Below are positions 12,033 through 23,875 of a stretch of 64,000 bases of DNA, piece after piece. Position numbers and translations under genes: made by a program. The stretch comes from Auanema rhodensis (Eukaryota > Nematoda > Chromadorea > Rhabditida > Rhabditidae). The DNA lies in the NCBI GenBank assembly GCA_964057225.1, contig OZ059900.1, positions 196,501-260,500 of the forward strand, written 5' to 3'. Every line of letters starts with the position of its first letter. Position 1 is the first letter of the stretch. Under the pieces are notes generated by a model, which was given only the letters and a program-made list of their open reading frames with translations, made no database searches and was not told where the DNA came from.

Positions 12033-14461
12033 AGTATTACAGATTTTGTACCAAAAATCGGTGAGTATATGGTGTTAAAGGCATAAAAACGACCATACTT
12101 AGTGTAGTAATGCTATTTGAGCGAAATTCAGTATTTAAACATCACTAGCGTTTAATTGATGACTTTTGTTGTTATAGACAATAAAACTATGCTTTTGATC
12201 ATATATATGAGCGATTTAGCCAAATTGGACTCAAAACTCGGAAATTTCAAAAATTCTTTCTATTTTCGACCTTTTTTGATCAAAATGAATATATATCAGT
12301 GCAAACTCATAAAAATAGACTGATTTTGTGTATTGTGTGTTTGATTCTCAAATCTTAACGAATATGATCAAAATTTACGAGTATTACAGATTTTGTACCA
12401 AAAATCGGTGAGTATATGGTGTTAAAGGCATAAAAACGACCATACTTAGTGTAGTAATGCTATTTGAGCGAAATTCAGTATTTAAACATCACTAGCGTTT
12501 AATTGATGACTTTTGTTGTTATAGACAATAAAACTATGCTTTTGATCATATATATGAGCGATTTAGCCAAATTGGACTCAAAACTCGGAAATTTCAAAAA
12601 TTCTTTCTATTTTCGACCTTTTTTGATCAAAATGAATATATATCAGTGCAAACTCATAAAAATAGACTGATTTTGTGTATTGTGTGTTTGATTCTCAAAT
12701 CTTAACGAATATGATCAAAATTTACGAGTATTACAGATTTTGTACCAAAAATCGGTGAGTATATGGTGTTAAAGGCATAAAAACGACCATACTTAGTGTA
12801 GTAATGCTATTTGATCGAAATTCAGTATTTAAACATCACTAGCGTTTAATTGATGACTTTTGTTGTCATAGACAATAAAACTATGCTTTTGATCATATAT
12901 ATGAGCGATTTAGCCAAATTAGACTCAAAACTCGGAAATTTCAAAAATTCTTTCTATTTTCGACCTTTTTTGATCAAAATGAATATATATCAGTGCAAGC
13001 TCATAAAAATAGACTTATTTCTTGTATTGTATGTTTGATTCTCAAATCTTAACGAATATGAGCAAAATTTACGAGTATTACAGATTTTGTACCAAAAATC
13101 GGTGAGTATATGGTGTTAAAGGCATAAAAACGACCATACTTAGTGTAGTTATGCTATTTGAGCGAAATTCAGTATTTAAACATCACTAGCGTTTAATTGA
13201 TGACTTTTGTTGTTATAGACAATAAAACTATGCTTTTGATCATATATATGAGCGATTTAGCCAAATTAGACTCAAAACTCGGACATTTCCAAAATTCTTT
13301 CTATTTTCGACCTTTTTTGATCAAAAAGATCATATATCAGTGCAAGCTCATAAAAATAGACTGATTTTGTGTCTTGTGTGTTTGATTCTCAAATCTTAAC
13401 AAATATGATCAAACTTTACAAGTATTACAGATTTTGTACCAAAAATCGGTGAGTATATGGTGTTAAAGGCATAAAAACGACCATACTTAGTGTAGTTATG
13501 CTATTTGAGCGAAATTCGGTATTTAAACATCACTAGCGTTTAATTGATGACTTTTGTTGTTATAGACAATAAAACTATGCTTTTGATCATATATATGAGC
13601 GATTTAGCCAAATTGGACTCAAAACTCGGACATTCCCAAAATTCTTTCTATTTTCGACCTTTTTTGATCAAAATGAATATATATCAGTGCAAACTCATAA
13701 AAATAAACTGATTTTGTTTATTGTGTGTTTGATTTTCAAATCTTAACGAATATGATCAAAATTTACGAGTATTACAGATTTTGTACCAAAAATCGGTGAG
13801 TATATGGTGTTAAAGGCATAAAAACGACCATACTTAGTGTAGTAATGCTATTTGAGCGAAATTTAGTGATTTAAACATCATTAGTGTTTAATTAATGACT
13901 TTTGTTGTTATAGACAATAAAACTATGCTTTTGATCATATATATGAGCGATTTAGCCAAATTGGACTCAAAACTCGGAAAATTCAAAAATTCTTTCTATT
14001 TTCGACCTTTTTTGATCAAAATGAATATATATCAGTGCAAACTCATAAAAATAAACTGATTTTGTTTATTGTGTGTTTGATTTTCAAATCTTAACGAATA
14101 TGATCAAAATTTACGAGTATTACAGATTTTGTACCAAAAATCGGTGAGTATATGGTGTTAAAGGCATAAAAACGACCATACTTAGTGTAGTAATGCTATT
14201 TGAGCGAAATTCAGTATTTAAACATCACTAGCGTTTAATTGATGACTTTTGTTGTTATAGCAATAAAACTATGCTTTTGATCATATATATGAGCGATTTA
14301 GCCAAATTGGACTCAAAACTGGGACATTTCAAAAATTCTTTCTATTTTCGACCTTTTTTGATCAAAGTGAATATATATCAGTGCAAACTCATAAAAATAG
14401 ACTGATTTTGTGTATTGTATGTTTGATTCTCAAATCTTAACAAATATGATCAAAATTTACA
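12033..14461 (+). repeat. 7-mer higher-order repeat, copy 1 (2,429 bp)
   Basis: The block 12,033-13,705 matches 14,462-16,134 at an offset of exactly 2,429 bp. The match includes rare marks: ttgatcgaaattc, gacttatttcttg, atgagcaaaatt and caaaaagatcatat (13,322 and 15,751). The remainder (about 13,706-14,461) matches about 16,482-17,238 at an offset one unit greater, including the 1-bp deletion atagcaataaa and aaactgggacatttc. Confidence 0.88.
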
Positions 14462-17238
14462 AGTATTACAGATTTTGTACCAAAAATCGGTGAGTATATG
14501 GTGTTAAAGGCATAAAAACGACCATACTTAGTGTAGTAATGCTATTTGAGCGAAATTCAGTATTTAAACATCACTAGCGTTTAATTGATGACTTTTGTTG
14601 TTATAGACAATAAAACTATGCTTTTGATCATATATATGAGCGATTTAGCCAAATTGGACTCAAAACTCGGAAATTTCAAAAATTCTTTCTATTTTCGACC
14701 TTTTTTGATCAAAATGAATATATATCAGTGCAAACTCATAAAAATAGACTGATTTTGTGTATTGTGTGTTTGATTCTCAAATCTTAACGAATATGATCAA
14801 AATTTACGAGTATTACAGATTTTGTACCAAAAATCGGTGAGTATATGGTGTTAAAGGCATAAAAACGACCATACTTAGTGTAGTAATGCTATTTGAGCGA
14901 AATTCAGTATTTAAACATCACTAGCGTTTAATTGATGACTTTTGTTGTTATAGACAATAAAACTATGCTTTTGATCATATATATGAGCGATTTAGCCAAA
15001 TTGGACTCAAAACTCGGAAATTTCAAAAATTCTTTCTATTTTCGACCTTTTTTGATCAAAATGAATATATATCAGTGCAAACTCATAAAAATAGACTGAT
15101 TTTGTGTATTGTGTGTTTGATTCTCAAATCTTAACGAATATGATCAAAATTTACGAGTATTACAGATTTTGTACCAAAAATCGGTGAGTATATGGTGTTA
15201 AAGGCATAAAAACGACCATACTTAGTGTAGTAATGCTATTTGATCGAAATTCAGTATTTAAACATCACTAGCGTTTAATTGATGACTTTTGTTGTCATAG
15301 ACAATAAAACTATGCTTTTGATCATATATATGAGCGATTTAGCCAAATTAGACTCAAAACTCGGAAATTTCAAAAATTCTTTCTATTTTCGACCTTTTTT
15401 GATCAAAATGAATATATATCAGTGCAAGCTCATAAAAATAGACTTATTTCTTGTATTGTATGTTTGATTCTCAAATCTTAACGAATATGAGCAAAATTTA
15501 CGAGTATTACAGATTTTGTACCAAAAATCGGTGAGTATATGGTGTTAAAGGCATAAAAACGACCATACTTAGTGTAGTTATGCTATTTGAGCGAAATTCA
15601 GTATTTAAACATCACTAGCGTTTAATTGATGACTTTTGTTGTTATAGACAATAAAACTATGCTTTTGATCATATATATGAGCGATTTAGCCAAATTAGAC
15701 TCAAAACTCGGACATTTCCAAAATTCTTTCTATTTTCGACCTTTTTTGATCAAAAAGATCATATATCAGTGCAAGCTCATAAAAATAGACTGATTTTGTG
15801 TCTTGTGTGTTTGATTCTCAAATCTTAACAAATATGATCAAACTTTACAAGTATTACAGATTTTGTACCAAAAATCGGTGAGTATATGGTGTTAAAGGCA
15901 TAAAAACGACCATACTTAGTGTAGTTATGCTATTTGAGCGAAATTCGGTATTTAAACATCACTAGCGTTTAATTGATGACTTTTGTTGTTATAGACAATA
16001 AAACTATGCTTTTGATCATATATATGAGCGATTTAGCCAAATTGGACTCAAAACTCGGACATTCCCAAAATTCTTTCTATTTTCGACCTTTTTTGATCAA
16101 AATGAATATATATCAGTGCAAACTCATAAAAATAGACTGATTTTGTGTATTGTGTGTTTGATTCTCAAATCTTAACGAATATGATCAAAATTTACGAGTA
16201 TTACAGATTTTGTACCAAAAATCGGTGAGTATATGGTGTTAAAGGCATAAAAACGACCATACTTAGTGTAGTAATGCTATTTGAGCGAAATTTAGTGATT
16301 TAAACATCATTAGTGTTTAATTAATGACTTTTGTTGTTATAGACAATAAAACTATGCTTTTGATCATATATATGAGCGATTTAGCCAAATTGGACTCAAA
16401 ACTCGGAAAATTCAAAAATTCTTTCTATTTTCGACCTTTTTTGATCAAAATGAATATATATCAGTGCAAACTCATAAAAATAAACTGATTTTGTTTATTG
16501 TGTGTTTGATTTTCAAATCTTAACGAATATGATCAAAATTTACGAGTATTACAGATTTTGTACCAAAAATCGGTGAGTATATGGTGTTAAAGGCATAAAA
16601 ACGACCATACTTAGTGTAGTAATGCTATTTGAGCGAAATTTAGTGATTTAAACATCATTAGTGTTTAATTAATGACTTTTGTTGTTATAGACAATAAAAC
16701 TATGCTTTTGATCATATATATGAGCGATTTAGCCAAATTGGACTCAAAACTCGGAAAATTCAAAAATTCTTTCTATTTTCGACCTTTTTTGATCAAAATG
16801 AATATATATCAGTGCAAACTCATAAAAATAAACTGATTTTGTTTATTGTGTGTTTGATTTTCAAATCTTAACGAATATGATCAAAATTTACGAGTATTAC
16901 AGATTTTGTACCAAAAATCGGTGAGTATATGGTGTTAAAGGCATAAAAACGACCATACTTAGTGTAGTAATGCTATTTGAGCGAAATTCAGTATTTAAAC
17001 ATCACTAGCGTTTAATTGATGACTTTTGTTGTTATAGCAATAAAACTATGCTTTTGATCATATATATGAGCGATTTAGCCAAATTGGACTCAAAACTGGG
17101 ACATTTCAAAAATTCTTTCTATTTTCGACCTTTTTTGATCAAAGTGAATATATATCAGTGCAAACTCATAAAAATAGACTGATTTTGTGTATTGTATGTT
17201 TGATTCTCAAATCTTAACAAATATGATCAAAATTTACA
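14462..17238 (+). repeat. 8-mer copy 2 of the 7-mer block (one unit inserted)
   Basis: This copy repeats the preceding block but contains one additional unit, of the tttagtgatttaaacatcat type, so that type occurs twice (about 16,290 and 16,640) instead of once. The 1-bp deletion atagcaataaa lies at about 17,036. The extra unit explains the change of offset from 2,429 to about 2,777 bp. Confidence 0.85.
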
Positions 17239-17673
17239 AGTATTACAGATTTTGTACCAAAAATCGGTGAGTATATGGTGTTAAAGGCATAAAAACGACC
17301 ATACTTAGTGTAGTAATGCTATTTGAGCGAAATTCAGTATTTAAACATCACTAGCGTTTAATTGATGACTTTTGTTGTTATAGACAATAAAACTATGCTT
17401 TTGATCATATATATGAGCGATTTAGCCAAATTGGACTCAAAACTCGGAAATTTCAAAAATTCTTTCTTTTTTCGACCTTTTTTGATCAAAATGAATATAT
17501 ATCAGTGCAAGCTCATAAAAATAGACTGATTTTGTTTATTGTGTGTTTGATTCTCAAATCTTAACAAATATGATCAAAATTTACGAGTATTACAGATTTT
17601 GTACCAAAAATCGGTGAGTATATGGTGTTAAAGGCATAAAAACGACCATACTTAGTGTAGTAATGCTATTTGA

Positions 17674-20600
17674 GTGAAATTCAGTGATTTAATCATTACT
17701 AGTGTATATTTGAAGACTTTTGTTGTCATAGACAATAAAACTATGCTTCTGATCATATATATGAGCGATTTAGCCAAATTAGACTCAAAACTCGGAAATT
17801 TCAAAAGTTCTTTCTATTTTCGACCTTTTTTGATCAAAATGAATAAATATCAGTGCAAACTCATAAAAATAGACTTATTTTGTGTATTATGTGTTTGATT
17901 CTCGAATCTTAACGAATATGATCAAAATTTACAAGTATTACAGCTTTTGTACCAAAAATCGGTGAGTATATGGTGTTAAAGGCATAAAAACGACCATACT
18001 TAGTGTAGTAATGCTATTTGAGCGAAATTTAGTGATTTAAACATTATTAGTGTTTAATTAATGACTTTTGTTGTCATAGACAATAAAACTATGCTTCTGA
18101 TCATATATATGAGCGATTTAGCCAAATTAGACTCAAAACTCGTAAATTTCAAAAATTCTTTCTATTTTCGACCTTTTTTGATCAAAATGAATATATATCA
18201 GTGCAAGCTCATAAAAATAGACTGATTTCGTGTATTGTATGTTTGATTCTCAAATCTTAACGAATATGATCAAAATTTACGAGTATTACAGATTTTGTAC
18301 CAAAAATCGGTGAGTATATGGTGTTAAAGGCATAAAAACGACCATACTTAGTGTAGTAATGCTATTTGAGCGAAATTCAGTATTAAAACATCACTAGCGT
18401 TTAATTAATGACTTTTGTTGTTATAGACAATAAAACTATGCTTTTGATCATATATATGAGCGATTTAGCCAAATTGGACTCAAAACTCGGAAAATTCAAA
18501 AATTCTTTCTATTTTCGACCTTTTTTGATCAAAATGAATATATATCAGTGCAAACTCATAAAAATAAACTGATTTTGTTTATTGTGTGTTTGATTCTCAA
18601 ATCTTAACAAATATGATCAAAATTTACAAGTATTACAGATTTTGTACCAAAAATCGGTGAGTATATGGTGTTAAAGGCATAAAAACGACCATACTTAGTG
18701 TAGTAATGCTATTTGAGCGAAAATCAGTATTTAAACATCACTAGCGTTTAATTGATGATTTTTGTTGTCATAGACAATAAAACTATGCTTCTGATCATAT
18801 ATATGAGCGATTTAGCCAAATTAGACTCAAAACTCGGAAATTTCAAAAATTCTTTCTATTTTCGACCTTTTTTGATCAAAATGAATAAATATCAGTGCAA
18901 ACTCATAAAAATAGACTTATTTCGTGTATTATGTGTTTGATTCTCGAATCTTAACGAATATGATCAAAATTTACAAGTATTACAGATTTTGTACCAAAAA
19001 TCGGTGAGTATATGGTGTTAAAGGCATAAAAACGACCATACTTAGTGTAGTAATGCTATTTGAGCGAAATTTAGTGATTTAAACATTATTAGTGTTTAAT
19101 TAATGACTTTTGTTGTCATAGACAATAAAACTATGCTTCTGATCATATATATGAGCGATTTAGCCAAATTAGACTCAAAACTCGTAAATTTCAAAAATTC
19201 TTTCTATTTTCGACCTTTTTTGATCAAAATGAATATATATCAGTGCAAGCTCATAAAAATAGACTGATTTTGTGTGTTGTTTGTTTGATTCTCAAATCTT
19301 AACGAATATGATCAAAATTTACGAGTATTACAGATTTTGTACCAAAAATCGGTGAGTATATGGTGTTAAAGGCATAAAAACGACCATACTTAGTGTAGTA
19401 ATGCTATTTGAGCGAAATTCAGTATTAAAACATCACTAGCGTTTAATTGAAGACTTTTGTTGTTATAGACAATAGAACTATGCTTTTGATCATATATATG
19501 AGCGATTTAGCCAAATTGGACTCAAAACTCGGAAATTTCAAAAATTTTTTCTATTTTCGACCTTTTTTGATCAAAATGAATAAATATCAGTGCAAACTTG
19601 TAAAAATAGACTTATTTCGTGTATTATGTGTTTGATTCTCGAATCTTAACGAATATGATCGAAATTTACAAGTATTACAGATTTTGTACCAAAAATCGGT
19701 GAGTATATGGTGTTAAAGGCATAAAAACGACCATACTTAGTGTAGTAATGCTATTTGAGTGAAATTCAGTGATTTAATCATTACTAGTGTATATTTGAAG
19801 ACTTTTGTTATCATAGACAGTAAAACTATGCTTTTGATCATATATATGAGCGATTTAGCCCAATTGGACTCAAAACTCGGAAAATTCAAAAATTCTTTCT
19901 ATTTTCGACCTTTTTTGATCAAAATGAATAAATATCAGTGCAAACTCGTGAAAATAAACTCATTTCGTGTATTGTGTGTTTGATTCTCGAATCTTAACGA
20001 ATATGATCAAAATTTACGAGTATCACAGATTTTGTACCAAAAATCGGTGAGTATATGGTGTTGAAGGTATAAAAACGACCATACTTAGTGTAGTAATGCT
20101 ATTTGAGCGAAAATCAGTATTTAAACATCATAAGTGTTTAATTAATGACTTTTGTTGTCATAGACAATAAAACTATGCTTCTGATCATATATATGAGCGA
20201 TTTAGCCAAATTAGACTCAAAACTCGTAAATTTCAAAAATTCTTTCTATTTTCGACCTTTTTTGATCAAAATGAATAAATATCAGTGCAAACTTGTAAAA
20301 ATGAACTTAATTCGTGTATTGTGTGTTTGATTCTTGAATCTTAACGAATATGATCAAAATTTACGAGTATCACAGATTTTGTACCAAAAATCGGTGAGTA
20401 TATGGTGTTAAAGGCATAAAAACGACCATCCTTAGTGTAGTAATGCTATTTGAGCGAAATTCAGTATTAAAACATCACTAGCGTTTAATTGATGACTTTT
20501 GTTGTTATAGACAATAAAACTATGCTTTTGATCATATATATGAGCGATTTAGCCAAATTAGACTCAAAACTCGGAAATTTCAAAAATTCTTTCTATTTTC

Positions 20601-20700
20601 GATCTTTTTTGATCAAAATGAATAAATATCAGTGCAAACTTGTAAAAATAGACTTATTCCGTGTATTATGTGTTTGATTCTCGAATCTTAACAAATATGA
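17674..20700 (+). repeat. First appearance of the newer monomer subtype (gaataaatatcag)
   Basis: From about 17,842 units carry gaataaatatcag in place of gaatatatatcag. Near this point they also begin to carry gacttatttcg in place of gactgattt and, from about 19,595, cttgtaaaa in place of ctcataaaa. Two diverged units contain a rare start, gtgaaattcagtgatttaat, with tatatttgaagac (17,674 and 19,759). These states are absent before this point. The stretch therefore marks the border between an older and a newer subfamily within one continuous array. Confidence 0.8.
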
Positions 20701-21530
20701 TCAAAATTTACAAGTATTACAGATTTTGTACCAAAAATCGGTGAGTATATGGTGTTAAAGGCATAAAAACGACCATACTTAGTGTAGTAATGCTATTTGA
20801 GCGAAAATCAGTATTTAAACATCACTAGCGTTTAATTGATGATTTTTGTTGTCATAGACAATAAAACTATGCTTCTGATCATATATATGAGCGATTTAGC
20901 CAAATTAGACTCAAAACTCGGAAATTTCAAAAATTCTTTCTATTTTCGACCTTTTTTGATCAAAATGAATATATATCAGTGCAAGCTCATAAAAATAGAC
21001 TGATTTTGTGTATTGTATGTTTGATTCTCAAATCTTAACGAATATGATCAAAATTTACAAGTATTACAGATTTTGTACCAAAAATCGGTGAGTATATGGT
21101 GTTAAAGGCATAAAAACGACCATACTTAGTGTAGTAATGCTATTTGAGCGAAAATCAGTATTTAAACATCACTAGCGTTTAATTGATGATTTTTGTTGTC
21201 ATAGACAATAAAACTATGCTTCTGATCATATATATGAGCGATTTAGCCAAATTAGACTCAAAACTCGAAAATTTCAAAAATTCTTTCTATTTTCGACCTT
21301 TTTTGATCAAAATGAATAAATATCAGTGCAAACTCATAAAAATAGACTTATTTCGTGTATTATGTGTTTGATTCTCGAATCTTAACGAATATGATCAAAA
21401 TTTACAAGTATTACAGATTTTGTACCAAAAATCGGTGAGTATATGGTGTTAAAGGCATAAAAACGACCATACTTAGTGTAGTAATGCTATTTGAGCGAAA
21501 ATCAGTATTTAAACATCACTAGCGTTTAAT

Positions 21531-21877
21531 TGATGATTTTTGTTGTCATAGACAATAAAACTATGCTTCTGATCATATATATGAGCGATTTAGCCAAATT
21601 GGACTCAAAACTCGGAAATTTCAAAAATTCTTTCTATTTTCGACCTTTTTTGATCAAAATGAATAAATATCAGTGCAAACTTGTAAAAATAGACTTATTT
21701 CGTGTATTATGTGTTTGATTCTCGAATCTTAACGAATATGATCGAAATTTACAAGTATTACAGATTTTGTACCAAAAATCGGTGAGTATATGGTGTTAAA
21801 GGCATAAAAACGACCATACTTAGTGTAGTAATGCTATTTGAGCGAAAATCAGTATTTAAACATCACTAGCGTTTAAT
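21531..21877 (+). repeat. Representative satellite monomer (forward orientation)
   Basis: Chosen as a typical 347-bp unit, with about 29% G+C when counted by hand. In order it holds: a T-rich start (tgatttttgttgtc); a perfect 12-bp palindrome tcatatatatga at 21,573-21,584; a segment with ggactcaaaactcgg; a second perfect palindrome ttttgatcaaaa at 21,648-21,659; a variable stretch with most of the CpG-type variants (about 21,680-21,755); and a highly conserved core at 21,774-21,797 followed by a conserved flank to about 21,850. GATC occurs at 21,571, 21,652 and 21,740, so GATC-cutting enzymes should give fragments of about 81, 88 and 178 bp from such a unit. The start point is arbitrary because the repeat is tandem. 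Confidence 0.95.
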
Positions 21878-23875
21878 TGATGATTTTTGTTGTCATAGAC
21901 AATAAAACTATGCTTCTGATCATATATATGAGCGATTTAGCCAAATTAGACTCAAAACTCGGAAATTTCAAAAATTCTTTCTATTTTCGACCTTTTTTGA
22001 TCAAAATGAATAAATATCAGTGCAAACTCATAAAAATAGACTTATTTCGTGTATTATGTGTTTGATTCTCGAATCTTAACGAATATGATCAAAATTTACA
22101 AGTATTACAGATTTTGTACCAAAAATCGGTGAGTATATGGTGTTAAAGGCATAAAAACGACCATACTTAGTGTAGTAATGCTATTTGAGCGAAATTTAGT
22201 GATTTAAACATTATTAGTGTTTAATTAATGACTTTTGTTGTTATAGACAATAAAACTATGCTTCTGATCATATATATGAGCGATTTAGCCAAATTAGACT
22301 CAAAACTCGTAAATTTCAAAAATTCTTTCTATTTTCGACCTTTTTTGATCAAAATGAATATATATCAGTGCAAGCTCATAAAAATAGACTGATTTTGTGT
22401 ATTGTATGTTTGATTCTCAAATCTTAACGAATATGATCAAAATTTACGAGTATCACAGATTTTGTACCAAAAATCGGTGAGTATATGGTGTTAAAGGCAT
22501 AAAAACGACCATCCTTAGTGTAGTAATGCTATTTGAGCGAAATTCAGTATTTAAACATCACTAGCGTTTAATTGATGATTTTTGTTGTCATAGACAATAA
22601 AACTATGCTTCTGATCATATATATGAGCGATTTAGCCAAATTAGACTCAAAACTCGGAAATTTCAAAAATTCTTTCTATTTTCGACCTTTTTTGATCAAA
22701 ATGAATAAATATCAGTGCAAACTCATAAAAATAGACTTATTTCGTGTATTATGTGTTTGATTCTCGAATCTTAACGAATATGATCAAAATTTACAAGTAT
22801 TACAGATTTTGTACCAAAAATCGGTGAGTATATGGTGTTAAAGGCATAAAAACGACCATACTTAGTGTAGTAATGCTATTTGAGCGAAAATCAGTATTTA
22901 AACATCACTAGCGTTTAATTGATGATTTTTGTTGTCATAGACAATAAAACTATGCTTCTGATCATATATATGAGCGATTTAGCCAAATTAGACTCAAAAC
23001 TCGGAAATTTCAAAAATTCTTTCTATTTTCGACCTTTTTTGATCAAAATGAATAAATATCAGTGCAAACTCATAAAAATAGACTTATTTCGTGTATTATG
23101 TGTTTGATTCTCGAATCTTAACGAATATGATCAAAATTTACAAGTATTACAGATTTTGTACCAAAAATCGGTGAGTATATGGTGTTAAAGGCATAAAAAC
23201 GACCATACTTAGTGTAGTAATGCTATTTGAGCGAAATTTAGTGATTTAAACATTATTAGTGTTTAATTAATGACTTTTGTTGTCATAGACAATAAAACTA
23301 TGCTTCTGATCATATATATGAGCGATTTAGCCAAATTAGACTCAAAACTCGGAAATTTCAAAAATTCTTTCTATTTTCGACCTTTTTTGATCAAAATGAA
23401 TATATATCAGTGCAAGCTCATAAAAATAGACTGATTTTGTGTATTGTATGTTTGATTCTCAAATCTTAACGAATATGATCAAAATTTACAAGTATTACAG
23501 ATTTTGTACCAAAAATCGGTGAGTATATGGTGTTAAAGGCATAAAAACGACCATACTTAGTGTAGTAATGCTATTTGAGCGAAAATCAGTATTTAAACAT
23601 CACTAGCGTTTAATTGATGATTTTTGTTGTCATAGACAATAAAACTATGCTTCTGATCATATATATGAGCGATTTAGCCAAATTAGACTCAAAACTCGGA
23701 AATTTCAAAAATTCTTTCTATTTTCGACCTTTTTTGATCAAAATGAATAAATATCAGTGCAAACTCATAAAAATAGACTTATTTCGTGTATTATGTGTTT
23801 GATTCTCGAATCTTAACGAATATGATCAAAATTTACAAGTATTACAGATTTTGTACCAAAAATCGGTGAGTATAT

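Larger units (their letters stand above)
15540..23875 (+). repeat. ~8.34-kb segmental duplication, copy 1 (24-mer)
   Basis: Unit order and private variants from about 15,503-15,579 up to about 22,885 recur at an offset of 8,335-8,336 bp. Shared marks are caaaaagatcatat (15,751 and 24,086), ttctttcttttttcg (17,461 and 25,797), the rare tttaatcattactagtg unit, and gttgaaggtataaa. Differences I saw are few: atagcaataaa here versus atagacaataaa; gtgtgttgtttg versus gtgtattgtttg; aaaattttttcta versus aaaattctttcta near 19,540; and aacaaatatg versus aacgaatatg near 20,692. The last part holds one extra unit relative to copy 2. Confidence 0.9.

Noticed and set aside
21531-21877. CENP-B box in the monomer
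   Set aside because: No match to the TTCG....A..CGGG pattern on either strand of the typical unit. TTCG occurs (ttcgacc, ttcgtg) but without the following CGGG.
21531-21877. Ancestral half-unit (~173 bp) or ~97-bp internal sub-repeat
   Set aside because: Similar words recur within the unit (gatcaaaat followed by a ..atcag/..acag end; cataaaaa with gac; gagcgat and gagcgaa), but spacing is inconsistent and the stretches between do not align by eye. A self-alignment at low stringency would decide it.
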